A stretch of DNA of 64,000 nt from Sinorhizobium mexicanum (GCF_013488225.1 NZ_CP041238.1:2815501-2879500); one strand, 5' to 3'; shown: positions 54,328 through 63,278, counted from the stretch's first letter. Notes: a model not told the origin generated them from the letters alone. Translations and numbers: made by a program.

Positions 54328-54674
54328 GGCGGGCAATATGCGCCCGAAACGGTCGAGGGAAAAGCTCGCGCCAAGCCAGCGGGCGATGGCGACGGCTTTC
54401 GCCTTTCCAGAACCGATGACGGTCAAACGCCGTTCTTTAGCGGCTAAAGAACTGGCAACCGTCAATCAAGGTGCCCTGTCTCAGGCACGCACCGTCTACC
54501 GCGAGAACCGGCAAACGTCGCAAAGGGCGCGGGATCGGTCCAGATGCGTTCCCGCCGATGCCGCGCCCCGGCCTTATTGGGAAGGCGGCGCGAATCATAC
54601 GCCGATTTCCGAGCATTTGGGTAAAACGTTGGGTAAAACGCGATTCGCGGCGATTTCCGTCGGCAGGACGCCTA
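54328..54674. other. 347-base region between the HTH gene and lysE
   Basis: It holds the palindromic operator at 54432-54452 and two tandem copies of TTGGGTAAAACG (54617-54640). No gene is supported. Confidence 0.5.
54432..54452. promoter_or_regulatory. Perfect palindrome, likely HTH-regulator operator
   Basis: GTTCTTTAGC and GCTAAAGAAC flank one base. On the minus strand it overlaps the region between a TTGACG (about 54461-54466) and a GCTAAA, so the HTH protein could repress itself. Confidence 0.55.
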
Positions 54675-55274
54675 TTAACCACCTAATAACACATAAAAAT
54701 TAGATGAAACTAATAGAAGAGCCATGGTGATGTTGAACCATTTGAGCCGCGACGGTTCGGAGAGCCATTGCCGGAGAGCCGAGCCGAAGCCAGCCCAGGT
54801 CGAAACGCTCGGCACGTTGACGAGCGCGAAGACGAGGCCGACGGCGAGTACGCTCAATAGATAGCTGTCGCCGCTCGTATAGGTGGCCATCGCCGAGACT
54901 GCCATGACCCAGGCCTTCGGATTCACCCATTGAAAGGCAGCGGCCTGCAGGAAGGTCATTGGCCGCGCGCTCGCCTTGCCCTCACCGAGCGATCGCGAGG
55001 TCCCGATCTTCCAGGCGATCCACACGAGATAGCCGCCGCCGGCAAATTTCAGCGTGGTGTAGACGAGCGGCACCGAGTGGAGCAGCGCGCCAAGCCCGAG
55101 ACCGACTGCGAGCAGGAGCACGAAGAAGCCGACGCCGATGCCTAGCATATGCGGAATGGTGCGCGCGAAACCGAAGTTCACGCCTGAGGCAAACAGCATC
55201 ATGTTGTTCGGCCCCGGCGTAATCGACGTCGTGAAGGCAAACAGGAACAGGGCGAGCAGCGTATCCAGTTGCAT
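54675..55274 (-). CDS. LysE/RhtB-family exporter
   Basis: The 199-residue protein has six hydrophobic helices and the family start FTTSITPGPNNMMLFASG, with FQWVNPKAWVMAVSAM in the middle. It exports amino acids or related small molecules. The last twelve residues after MALLLV (SSNFYVLLGG) come from AT-rich DNA and are unlike the usual family ending, so the original 3' end may have been replaced. Confidence 0.85.
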   Translation of the reverse strand: MQLDTLLALFLFAFTTSITPGPNNMMLFASGVNFGFARTIPHMLGIGVGFFVLLLAVGLGLGALLHSVPLVYTTLKFAGGGYLVWIAWKIGTSRSLGEGKASARPMTFLQAAAFQWVNPKAWVMAVSAMATYTSGDSYLLSVLAVGLVFALVNVPSVSTWAGFGSALRQWLSEPSRLKWFNITMALLLVSSNFYVLLGG

Positions 55275-55644
55275 GCATTTCCTCCTGCAGCGCAGCGCCG
55301 CCGTGGCGACGCGCCCATTTGCAGCGCCGTGCGTCTCTCTTCAGACGCACAAAGGTCGCTGTAACACTCTGAATTGCTGCATGGTTTTGTCCTTCAATCG
55401 TTTCCGATTTAAGGAACCATGCAGCGGCTGATTTATCGTGGCAATCCGTCAGAACCGGAATCGGTTCCAGGTAATTTAAGTCAGCCTACCTGACCTAAAG
55501 GCAAAGACCAGCTGGTATTTGTCATGGTGATAAAACCGGAATTGATGGGCGGTCTTCCGTCAGCGAATCCGGCATTCGACAGTTGCCTTGACAACATCCC
55601 GAACGCGTGGAAATTGGCCGCGTTCGCGATGAGGAAACGCTCAG
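55275..55644. other. 370-base divergent region with a repeat
   Basis: A full mosaic repeat fills 55316-55436. The rest contains no supported gene. Confidence 0.5.
55316..55436. repeat. Mosaic palindromic repeat, most complete copy
   Basis: It runs TTTGCAGCGCC, then the hairpin GTGCGTCT-N6-AGACGCAC (55329-55350), GGTCGCTGTAACACTCTGA, ATTGCTGCATGGTTTTGTCC and TTAAGGAACCATGCAGCGGC. The two GCATGGTT and AACCATGC blocks pair into an outer stem. Confidence 0.85.
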
Positions 55645-56373
55645 ATGGCACAAAATATCTACGACAAACGCGAATTCTTCGCAGGCTACAGCCAGCTCCC
55701 GCGATCTGTGCACGGGCTCGATGGCGCCCCCGAATGGCCGGCGATCCGGGCCATGTTGCCGGACCTCAAGGGCCTGCGTGTGGTCGATCTCGGCTGCGGC
55801 TTCGGCTGGTTTGCCCGTTGGGCACACCAGAACGGTGCGGCCCATGTGCTCGGACTGGACGTCTCCGAGAACATGATCGCGCGTGCGAGGAAGGATACCG
55901 GCGACATGGCGATCGAATATCGGATTGCAGATCTCGATCATCTCGTGCTGCCGGAAGCGAGCTTCGATTTCGCCTATAGCTCGCTCGCCCTTCATTATAT
56001 CGAGGATTTCGACCGGCTGGTGCGGACCGTCCATGCCAGCCTTGTGCCCGGCGCGCATTTCGTCTTCACGATCGAGCATCCGATCTACATGGCGCCGACC
56101 AAACCGGGCTGGTCCAGCGATGCGGACGGCGGCAGGATCTGGCCGCTCGATCGTTATTCGGTCGAGGGGAAACGTATCACCGATTGGCTGGCCAAGGGCG
56201 TCGTCAAATATCACCGCACGATCGGCACGACATTGAACGCGCTCATCAAGGCTGGCTTCTCGATCCGCCACGTCGAGGAGTGGAGCCCGACGGCGGAACA
56301 GATCGCCGCCACTCCCGATCTCGCGGAAGAGGTGGACCGCCCAATGATGCTTCTGGTCGCCGCCCAGCGTTAG
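55645..56373 (+). CDS. Class I SAM-dependent methyltransferase
   Basis: The 242-residue protein has SAM motif I VVDLGCGFGWFARWA, motif II LGLDVSENMI and the post-motif segment FDFAYSSLALHYIEDF, typical of small-molecule methyltransferases (UbiE/type 11). The substrate is unknown. GAGGAAACG precedes the ATG. Confidence 0.85.
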   Translation: MAQNIYDKREFFAGYSQLPRSVHGLDGAPEWPAIRAMLPDLKGLRVVDLGCGFGWFARWAHQNGAAHVLGLDVSENMIARARKDTGDMAIEYRIADLDHLVLPEASFDFAYSSLALHYIEDFDRLVRTVHASLVPGAHFVFTIEHPIYMAPTKPGWSSDADGGRIWPLDRYSVEGKRITDWLAKGVVKYHRTIGTTLNALIKAGFSIRHVEEWSPTAEQIAATPDLAEEVDRPMMLLVAAQR

Positions 56374-56398
56374 GAATGAACATCCAGAAAGCGGATAC

Positions 56399-56629
56399 CT
56401 ATTTCCGTTTTTGTGCCTTTCGCTTCTCTTTCGGCGCAGCGCCCGGATTTGCCGCCTCCTCGGCGGCTTCCTTTTCCAGCCGCAATTGCCGGAGGCGGGC
56501 CGTCTTCTTCTCGCGGGCAATCTTCTCCTGTTCCATGATGGCGCGTGAAGCGACCGTCGCCTGGTCGGCGCGGTCGGATGGAGTTTTCTTGGCCGGCTTG
56601 AACACGCCGTTGCCCTGATTTTCCTTCAT
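56399..56629 (-). CDS. Small charged coiled-coil protein
   Basis: The 76-residue protein is Lys/Glu/Ala-rich with a predicted helix from ASRAIMEQEKIAREKKTARL onward and a basic end (KEKRKAQKRK). Proteins of this kind are common small genes in Rhizobiales with no assigned function. GGAGGAAG precedes the ATG. It converges with the methyltransferase. Confidence 0.6.
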   Translation of the reverse strand: MKENQGNGVFKPAKKTPSDRADQATVASRAIMEQEKIAREKKTARLRQLRLEKEAAEEAANPGAAPKEKRKAQKRK

Positions 56630-56644
56630 TAATCTTCCTCCTTT

Positions 56645-56752
56645 CCTACTGCATGTTTCCTTAAATCGTAGGCGACTCAAGGACAAAAACATGCAGCAAT
56701 TCAAAGTACTACAGCGGCCTTTGCCCGTCCGATAAGAGGCGGCGCTGTAGGA
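56645..56752. repeat. Mosaic palindromic repeat
   Basis: CTGCATGTTTCCTTAAATCG, GGACAAAAACATGCAGCAA, AAGTACTACAGCGGC and AGGCGGCGCTGTAGG are collinear with 9752-9853. Confidence 0.85.
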
Positions 56753-56757
56753 CAAAT

Positions 56758-56783
56758 AAAAAAGGCCGGGCGAACCCGACCTT
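56758..56783 (-). terminator. Terminator downstream of the cold-shock gene
   Basis: On the minus strand AAGGTCGGG and CCCGGCCTT pair around TTCG and run into a T-run. It lies about 105 bases after the cspA stop. Confidence 0.8.
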
Positions 56784-56886
56784 CCCTCATCATCTCAACC
56801 TGCCAGTGCCAGTACATCCGTGGTCAAAGGCAGGGAGATGATAATCTCGTCCGATGCGATCATGGAGCACAATCGCGTGCGCAACC

Positions 56887-57096
56887 TCAAAGGGCGCGCA
56901 GGTTTTCCGCGGAGGACTTGCCCGTGCGCCGATCCTGGGTAAGTTCGAAGCTCACCTTCTGACCATCCTTGAGGGTGGACAGGCCGGCGCGCTCGACAGC
57001 CGAGATGTGCACGAACACGTCAGGCGTGCCGTCATCCGGCTGGATGAAACCAAAGCCCTTGGTGCTATTGAACCACTTTACTGTTCCGGAAGCCAC
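56887..57096 (-). CDS. cspA: Cold-shock protein
   Basis: The 69-residue single cold-shock domain has RNP1 KGFGFIQP and RNP2 VFVHIS, and binds single-stranded nucleic acid as an RNA chaperone. GTG at 57096 follows AAAGGATATC. The 5' region is long, as is common for cold-inducible csp genes. Confidence 0.93.
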   Translation of the reverse strand: MASGTVKWFNSTKGFGFIQPDDGTPDVFVHISAVERAGLSTLKDGQKVSFELTQDRRTGKSSAENLRAL

Positions 57097-57490
57097 GTCG
57101 ATATCCTTTCAATCGCTCATGAAAAACACCATCACGTTTCCGCGACGTATTGAAACCGATTTTGTCAGGATCTTCGTGACGATGCGCCAAGGCGCAGAAA
57201 CAAATATCGTCGATCAACATCGATTTAATCTAGGTAGGTCACAATTGTGTCTCTTGCAAGGCGCGGTTTGTTTTTATTTCTCGATGACTTAGCGGCACCG
57301 CCTCACCATTTCGTTGTTGCGCCTGTACGAGCGCCGGGTGCGCCGCACCGATTAGCGACGCTTGTCCTTATGGACTTTCTTCGATCGCATCTTAATCTTG
57401 GATCGTCTACAGCGCCGCGCGTCCTATCAGCCGCGCCAAGGACGCTGCAGCACTTTGACTTGCGTAGCCAAACCCCCGGGGCGATTTCCG
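57097..57490. other. 394-base divergent region with the csp leader
   Basis: It holds the presumed long 5' leader of cspA on the minus strand and a mosaic repeat at 57405-57470. No gene is supported. Confidence 0.5.
57405..57470. repeat. Mosaic palindromic repeat, partial
   Basis: CTACAGCGCCGCGCGTCC and AAGGACGCTGCAGCACTTTG correspond to the left half of the 55316 copy. Confidence 0.75.
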
Positions 57491-58336
57491 ATGCACGATA
57501 TTATCCCGACCACCACTTTTCCCGATGGGCGAAAGGTTCCTGTACTGGGCCAGGGCACCTGGCGCATGGGCGAGAACCGCGCAAGGGCGGCGGAGGAAAT
57601 CCGCAGCCTGCAAGCCGGGCTCGAACTCGGCATGACGCTGATCGACACAGCGGAAATGTACGGTGATGGCGGCGCGGAACGCATCGTCGGCGAGGCGATC
57701 AAAGGCCGGCGCGACGAAGTCTTTCTCGTCAGCAAGGTGCTGCCCTCCAATGCCAGCCGTTCCGGCACCGTTGCCGCCTGCGAGCGCAGCCTGAAATATC
57801 TCGGTACCGACCGGATCGATCTCTATCTTCTGCATTGGCGGGGCGGATACCCGCTTGCCGAAACCGTCGCCGCCTTCGAGATGCTGAAGAAGGCCGGCAA
57901 GATCGGTGCCTGGGGCGTCTCGAATTTCGATGTCGACGATATGGAGGAGTTGGAATCGGTGCCGGACGGCCTGAATGTCGCGGCCAACCAGGTCCTCTAC
58001 AACCTCGCCCGCCGCGGCATCGAATACGATCTCGTGCCCTGGTGTCGCGACCGCAGCGTGCCGGTCATGGCCTATTCGCCGCTCGACGAGGGGCGGCTGC
58101 TTCACAACGCCGACCTGATCCACATCGCCAAGGCACATCAGGCGACGCCTGCGCAGGTGGCGCTCGCCTTCCTCAAGAGCCGCCCGGACGTGATCTCGAT
58201 CCCGAAGACCGGCTCGGCCGACCGCGCCCGCGAAAACCGCGACGCGATGGACATTCATTTCACGGCGGAAAACCTCGCCGAGCTGGATCAACTCTTCCCA
58301 CCGCCAAGGAGGAAGATGCGGCTGGAGGTTATATAG
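57491..58336 (+). CDS. Aldo/keto reductase
   Basis: The 281-residue TIM-barrel NADPH oxidoreductase has [10 protein letters not shown], the catalytic [16 protein letters not shown] (Asp, Tyr), FLVSKVLP (Lys), DLYLLHWRG (His) and the cofactor segment [18 protein letters not shown]. It reduces aldehydes or ketones; the substrate is unknown. Confidence 0.9.
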   Translation: MHDIIPTTTFPDGRKVPVLGQGTWRMGENRARAAEEIRSLQAGLELGMTLIDTAEMYGDGGAERIVGEAIKGRRDEVFLVSKVLPSNASRSGTVAACERSLKYLGTDRIDLYLLHWRGGYPLAETVAAFEMLKKAGKIGAWGVSNFDVDDMEELESVPDGLNVAANQVLYNLARRGIEYDLVPWCRDRSVPVMAYSPLDEGRLLHNADLIHIAKAHQATPAQVALAFLKSRPDVISIPKTGSADRARENRDAMDIHFTAENLAELDQLFPPPRRKMRLEVI

Positions 58337-58359
58337 CGCCGGACATCATTATTCGTTTG

Positions 58360-58530
58360 AATTTGCCCCTCATCCGCCTGCCGGCACCTTCTCCCCGCAC
58401 GCGGGCCGAAGGAAACAGGTGGCGCCGCCTCGATCCAGTCCCCTCTCCGCGCGGGCCGCGCGCGGGGAAAGGGCTAGTCCTCGGGTTAAACCCGAGGAGA
58501 GGGGCAACTGCTATTCAGCGACGCCACTTT
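58360..58530. repeat. Dispersed intergenic repeat, third family
   Basis: CCTCATCCGCCTGCCGGCAC and TTCTCCCCGCACGCGGGCC, followed by inverted GGGGAAAGG and GAGGAGAGGGGC blocks, are typical of a long imperfect palindrome common between rhizobial genes. It lies between convergent genes. Confidence 0.65.
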
Positions 58531-58540
58531 CAGGCAGCCA

Positions 58541-59113
58541 TCACATCCCCTGCGCGCCCCGGTTCATCGCGGCGATGCCGGTGCGGCAGACCTCGATCAG
58601 GCCGAGCGGCTTCATGATGGCGATGAACTGCTCGATCTTCGACGGCTTGCCGGTGATCTCGAAGACGAAGTGCTCGATATTGGCGTCGATGACCGAAGCA
58701 CGGAACGCATCCGCGAGCCTGAGCGCCTCCACGCGGTGGTCACCGGAGCCGTGCACCTTGACGAGCGCCAGTTCGCGCTCGATCGGCCGATCGTGACCGA
58801 GGCTGGAGGCGCGAACCGTGAGGTCGACGACCCGATGCACGGGCACCAGCCGTTCGAGCTGGTTCTTGATCTGCTCCAGCACGTGCGGCGTACCGCGCGT
58901 GACGATGGTGATGCGCGACAGATGCGCCTCATGTTCGGTCTCGGAAACCGTCAGGCTTTCGATGTTGTAGCCGCGGCCGGAAAAGAGGCCGATGACGCGG
59001 GCGAGCACGCCCGGCTCGTTGTCTACGAGAACGGAGAGCGTATGCGTTTCGGCAAGTTCCGTCTCCTTGGCGATGAAATAGGCAGAGCCCGTCGGCTGAA
59101 GATGTGCACTCAT
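58541..59113 (-). CDS. ilvH: Acetolactate synthase small (regulatory) subunit
   Basis: The 190-residue protein has an N-terminal ACT domain (HTLSVLVDNEPGVLARVIGLF) and a C-terminal ACT-like domain. It activates the large subunit and gives valine feedback. The start at 59113 lies 22 bases after ilvI. Confidence 0.95.
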   Translation of the reverse strand: MSAHLQPTGSAYFIAKETELAETHTLSVLVDNEPGVLARVIGLFSGRGYNIESLTVSETEHEAHLSRITIVTRGTPHVLEQIKNQLERLVPVHRVVDLTVRASSLGHDRPIERELALVKVHGSGDHRVEALRLADAFRASVIDANIEHFVFEITGKPSKIEQFIAIMKPLGLIEVCRTGIAAMNRGAQGM

Positions 59114-59135
59114 TTTGTTCTTTCCTACCTTTTCA

Positions 59136-60914
59136 TCAGACGAGCTGGCGGCCCTTGGCGTCGATCGCATTGGCGACCGCTTCGTCCGTCGCCTCGTCGG
59201 GCAACAGCATTTCGTTGTGCGCCTTGCCCGACGGGATCATCGGGAAGCAGTTGGCGAGGTTAGCGACGCGGCAGTCGAAGATGACCGGCTGCGGCGTGTC
59301 GATCATCTGGCGGATCGCCTCGTCCAGTTCGCCCGGCTTTTCGCAGCGGATGCCGACGCCGCCATAGGCCTCCGCCAGCTTGACGAAGTCCGGCATCGCT
59401 TCCGTATAGGAGTGCGACAGGCGGTTGCCGTGGAGCAGCTGCTGCCACTGCCGGACCATGCCCATGTACTGGTTGTTGAGGATGAAGATCTTGACCGGCA
59501 GCCCATATTGGACCGCGCAGGACATTTCCTGGATGCACATCTGGATCGACGCATCGCCGGCGATATCGATGACGAGGCTCTCCGGATGCGCCACCTGGAC
59601 GCCGACGGCGGCCGGGAAGCCGTAGCCCATGGTGCCGAGGCCGCCCGAGGTCATCCAGCGGTTCGGCTGTTCGAAGCCGAAGAACTGCGCCGCCCACATC
59701 TGGTGCTGGCCGACTTCGGTGGTGATGTAGGTGTCGCGGTCCTTGGTGAGTTCATAGAGCCGCTGGATCGCATATTGCGGCATGATGACGTCGTCGTTCG
59801 GCGTGTAGGCCAGCGAATTGCGCGCCCGCCACTTGGCGATACCGGTCCACCAGTTTTCGAGCCGCGCTTTGTCGACAGTCTTCGCCGCAGCGCGCCACAG
59901 GCGGACCATGTCCTCGAGTACCGTCGCGACATCGCCGAGGATCGGAATGTCGACGCGGACGTTCTTGTTGATCGACGACGGGTCGATGTCGATGTGGATC
60001 TTCTTCGAGTTCGGCGAAAACGCATTGAGGCGGCCGGTGATGCGGTCGTCGAAGCGCGCCCCGATGCAGACCATGACGTCGCAGTCGTGCATGGCCATGT
60101 TGGCTTCGTAGGTGCCGTGCATGCCGAGCATGCCGAGCCAGTTCTTGCCGGAATGCGGATAGGCGCCGAGGCCCATCAGCGTCGAGGTGATCGGGAAGTC
60201 GGTGAGTTCGACCAGCTCGCGCAGGAAATGCGATGCCTGTGGGCCGGAATTGATGACCCCGCCGCCGGAATAGATGATCGGCCGGCGCGCCGTCTTCATC
60301 AGCTCGACCGCTTCCTCGATCTTCTTCAGATCGCCCTGCGTCTTCGGCTGGTAGCTCTTCTGGGTCGGAACGGCGGACGGCGGCGTGTAGGTGCCGGTCG
60401 CGAACTGGACGTCCTTCGGAATGTCGACGACGACCGGCCCGGGACGGCCGGACTGCGCGACGCGGAAGGCCTCGTGGATGATGCGGGCGAGATCGTTGAC
60501 GTCTTTTACCAGCCAGTTGTGCTTGGTGCAGGGCCGCGTGATGCCCACGGTGTCGCACTCCTGGAAGGCGTCCGAGCCGATCAGCGGGGTCGGGACCTGG
60601 CCGGAGATGCAGACGAGCGGGATCGAATCCATCAGCGCGTCCTGGAGCGGCGTGACCGCATTGGTCGCGCCGGGGCCGGAGGTGACCAGCATGACGCCGA
60701 CCTTGCCGGTGGAGCGGGCATAGCCCTCGGCCATATGGCCGGCGCCCTGCTCGTGGCGAACAAGAATGTGTTCGATCTCTTCCTGCTGGAAGATCTCGTC
60801 ATAGATCGGAAGCACGGCACCGCCGGGGTAGCCGAAGATATGCTTGACGCCATTGTCCTTCAGTGCCTGGAGAACGATCTCCGCGCCGGTCATCTGGTTT
60901 TCTGTTCCGCTCAT
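59136..60914 (-). CDS. ilvI: Acetolactate synthase large subunit
   Basis: The 592-residue TPP enzyme makes acetolactate or acetohydroxybutyrate, the first common step to Val, Leu and Ile. The catalytic Glu lies in VRHEQGAGHMAEGYAR; the TPP motif is GDASIQMCIQEM to NNQYMGMVRQWQ. ATG at 60914 begins the family-like sequence. Expression is likely controlled by the attenuator upstream. Confidence 0.96.
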   Translation of the reverse strand: MSGTENQMTGAEIVLQALKDNGVKHIFGYPGGAVLPIYDEIFQQEEIEHILVRHEQGAGHMAEGYARSTGKVGVMLVTSGPGATNAVTPLQDALMDSIPLVCISGQVPTPLIGSDAFQECDTVGITRPCTKHNWLVKDVNDLARIIHEAFRVAQSGRPGPVVVDIPKDVQFATGTYTPPSAVPTQKSYQPKTQGDLKKIEEAVELMKTARRPIIYSGGGVINSGPQASHFLRELVELTDFPITSTLMGLGAYPHSGKNWLGMLGMHGTYEANMAMHDCDVMVCIGARFDDRITGRLNAFSPNSKKIHIDIDPSSINKNVRVDIPILGDVATVLEDMVRLWRAAAKTVDKARLENWWTGIAKWRARNSLAYTPNDDVIMPQYAIQRLYELTKDRDTYITTEVGQHQMWAAQFFGFEQPNRWMTSGGLGTMGYGFPAAVGVQVAHPESLVIDIAGDASIQMCIQEMSCAVQYGLPVKIFILNNQYMGMVRQWQQLLHGNRLSHSYTEAMPDFVKLAEAYGGVGIRCEKPGELDEAIRQMIDTPQPVIFDCRVANLANCFPMIPSGKAHNEMLLPDEATDEAVANAIDAKGRQLV

Positions 60915-60971
60915 TGGCCTGCTTCCGTCCCTTTTCAAGGTTTGGGGTGTGATTAGCTTTTCTCAGGGCAT

Positions 60972-60994
60972 AAAAAAAGGCCCCTTCAGGAGCC
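60972..60994 (-). terminator. ilvIH attenuator terminator
   Basis: On the minus strand GGCTCC-TGAA-GGGGCC followed by seven T. GGTAGCC just upstream can pair with GGCTCC (one bulge) as an antiterminator. A 9-bp pair, GCGCATGGG in the leader and CCCATGCGC at 61001-61009, would keep GGTAGCC busy. Confidence 0.75.
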
Positions 60995-61027
60995 TCGTTC
61001 AGCGCATGGGTGGCTACCGCCGGATGG

Positions 61028-61084
61028 TTACACCATCCCGCCCATGCGCCGTCCCACCACAAGAATAACCGCGAAATTTTTCAT
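61028..61084 (-). CDS. ilvIH leader peptide
   Basis: The 18-residue frame MKNFAVILVVGRRMGGMV has five branched-chain codons in a row (V-I-L-V-V). It ends inside the stem structure of the attenuator, so ribosome stalling for lack of charged Val, Leu or Ile tRNA would favour read-through. No ribosome site is present. Confidence 0.75.
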   Translation of the reverse strand: MKNFAVILVVGRRMGGMV

Positions 61085-61092
61085 GGGGCGAT

Positions 61093-61121
61093 TTGATAAA
61101 CAGAAAAATCCTGCCCGTCAA
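61093..61121 (-). promoter_or_regulatory. ilvIH promoter
   Basis: TTGACG (61116-61121) and TATCAA (61093-61098) are 17 bases apart on the minus strand. Only 8 bases separate the -10 box from the leader ATG, so transcription should start at or next to the A of ATG. Confidence 0.75.
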
Positions 61122-61241
61122 CGCCTTTTCCGACTGCGCGCAAAGGGCGAAAGAAACAGGGATATTTCGATAAAAGCGCGAAACCACTTATTAAATCCCC
61201 TCCGCTAATCTATCGAGCTATTCGTCGCGTGAGGTGCTGAA

Positions 61242-63278
61242 TTGCTTGACAGTGATCGTCATTCCTCGGTCCCTGCCGGAGAGCAGGATCGCCGTGACAA
61301 CCTTAAGCCCGGCAATCGCTTTCTCGGTCGTGTCGTTGGCTGCAGCGGCTCGCGCGCAACGATCGCCGCAGTTGCCGAAGACGGCGAAACCTCGCTGACG
61401 GAACTGTGGTCCGTCGGTCGCCTGATTTCCATTTCCGTCGGCGCCAACCGCGTCGTGGCGCTCGTCTACGCCATGCAGACCGTCGCCAGCGAATGGGGCG
61501 AGCAGACAAACAACACCTTCCGCATCGAGGTCGAACTGATGGGCGAGGTCCATGTTGATCCGGATGGACGCGAGTCGTTCTCCACCGGCATCAGCCAATA
61601 TCCCTATCTCGGCGCCATCGCCCACCGCATCCGCGCCACCGACCTCGCCCGCATCTACGAGACGGGCCAGACGGACAGCTGCGTCATCGGCAAGCTGACC
61701 CAGGACGAGAGCCTCGACGCCACGATCCACGTGCCGTCGATGCTCGCCAAGCACTTTGCCATCGTCGGAACGACCGGCGTCGGCAAATCGACCGCCGTCA
61801 CGCTGCTGTTGAACAAGGCGATCGCCGCCGATCCGAAGCTGCGCGTGCTGATCCTCGATCCGCACAACGAGTTCGCCGCCGCCTTCCCGGAGCATGCGGT
61901 CGTCATCGACACGGACACGCTCGACCTCCCCTTCTGGCTTTTCCGGCTGGAAGAGTTCGCGGAAGTCGTCTTTCGTGGACGCCCGCCCGTGCCGGAAGAG
62001 CTCGACATCCTGCGCGACATCATTCCCGATGCGAAGAAGGCCTTCAAGGGCGGCGAATCCGGGCTGATGCGCCGTCAGAACGAGAAGAGTTCAATCACCG
62101 TCGATACCCCGGTGCCCTACCGGATCGCCGATCTGCTGGCGATGATCGATGAGCGCATCGGCCGTCTGGAGGGCAGGACGGACAAGCCGCACCTGCGCTC
62201 GCTCAAGATCAAGATCATCTCGGCGATCAACGATCCGCGCTACCATTTCATGTTCTCGTCGAACACGATCCAGGACACGATCCAGGACACGATCGCCAAG
62301 ATCTTCCGCATTCCGGGCGAAGGCAAGCCGATCGCCACCTTTGAGCTCGCTGGGATTCCTTCGGAAGTCGTCAACTCGGTCGCCTCGGTGCTCTGCCGCA
62401 TGGCCTTCGAAATCGGGCTCTGGAGCGACGGCGGCATCCACATGCTGGTCGTTTGCGAAGAGGCGCACCGCTACGTGCCGGCCGATGCCTCGCTCGGCTT
62501 CCTGCCGACCCGCCAGGCGATCGCGCGCATCGCCAAGGAAGGCCGCAAATACGGCGTCTCGCTCGGCATCATCACGCAACGCCCGGGCGAGCTCGACCCA
62601 ACAATCCTGTCTCAATGCTCGACCGTCTTCGCCATGCGGCTTGCCAATGATCGCGACCAGGAGATCATCCGCTCGGCGATCTCGAATTCGTCGATCTCCA
62701 CCACCAGTTTCATCTCCTCGATCGGCAATGGCGAAGCGATCGCCTTCGGCGAGGCGGTCGCCGTCCCGATGCGCATGCGCTTCACCCGCGTCGACGACCG
62801 GCGCCTGCCGCGTGCCCACGGCATCACCGACAACGTGGACGACGACGACGCGCCTAGCGTCGACTTGCGATCGATCGTCAGCCGGATGCGGGCGGTCGCC
62901 GGGCCGGACATTTCAAACTTCCAGCAGAGCTATCTGGCAGCGCAGACCGTCAAGGCGTCGACCTTTGAGGACGACGAACCCATTGAGGACGCCGCCCGCG
63001 GCGCCGATCTGCCATCTGAGGCTGAAGCCTGGCACGAGCCGGAGTTCGAGCCTTACCGGCCGGACATGCTTCCACGCCCGGACCCGGTCAACCCGCAGCT
63101 CGAGCGTTTCAACCAGATCCGTGAGCAGATCCTCTCCGGCCAGGCCGAAAGGGAAGGCAGTCCCAGACCACAGGCACCGGATCCGCGCCTCGCGCACCCC
63201 ACCACCGAGCCGCGCCGCGAGGGCTCGCTGCGCGAAAGCCTGCTCAAGCGCCCGCTCGGCAGCCTCATCCGCAAATAG
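61242..63278 (+). CDS. HerA-type ATPase/helicase (DUF87) with HAS-barrel
   Basis: The 678-residue protein has an N-terminal HAS-barrel-like part, Walker A GTTGVGKSTAVTLL, Walker B MLVVCEEAHRYV, and conserved ITQRPGELDPTILSQCSTVFAMRL. It is a FtsK/HerA-superfamily motor, probably hexameric. The C-terminal 150 residues are acidic and Pro-rich, likely disordered. TTG at 61242 follows GAGGTG. No NurA nuclease gene adjoins, so its partner is unknown. Confidence 0.85.
   Translation: MLDSDRHSSVPAGEQDRRDNLKPGNRFLGRVVGCSGSRATIAAVAEDGETSLTELWSVGRLISISVGANRVVALVYAMQTVASEWGEQTNNTFRIEVELMGEVHVDPDGRESFSTGISQYPYLGAIAHRIRATDLARIYETGQTDSCVIGKLTQDESLDATIHVPSMLAKHFAIVGTTGVGKSTAVTLLLNKAIAADPKLRVLILDPHNEFAAAFPEHAVVIDTDTLDLPFWLFRLEEFAEVVFRGRPPVPEELDILRDIIPDAKKAFKGGESGLMRRQNEKSSITVDTPVPYRIADLLAMIDERIGRLEGRTDKPHLRSLKIKIISAINDPRYHFMFSSNTIQDTIQDTIAKIFRIPGEGKPIATFELAGIPSEVVNSVASVLCRMAFEIGLWSDGGIHMLVVCEEAHRYVPADASLGFLPTRQAIARIAKEGRKYGVSLGIITQRPGELDPTILSQCSTVFAMRLANDRDQEIIRSAISNSSISTTSFISSIGNGEAIAFGEAVAVPMRMRFTRVDDRRLPRAHGITDNVDDDDAPSVDLRSIVSRMRAVAGPDISNFQQSYLAAQTVKASTFEDDEPIEDAARGADLPSEAEAWHEPEFEPYRPDMLPRPDPVNPQLERFNQIREQILSGQAEREGSPRPQAPDPRLAHPTTEPRREGSLRESLLKRPLGSLIRK

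Noticed and set aside
59115..60956. A 613-residue plus-strand frame opposite ilvI
   Set aside because: It is rich in Arg, Asp and His, as expected for the mirror of a GC-rich gene, and overlaps a certain gene along its full length.
60799..61062. A Trp-rich frame (WWDGAWAGW) upstream of ilvI as a trp-type leader peptide
   Set aside because: It is out of frame with the better leader at 61028-61084, runs into ilvI and lacks an early stop. The V-I-L-V-V frame fits the downstream operon.
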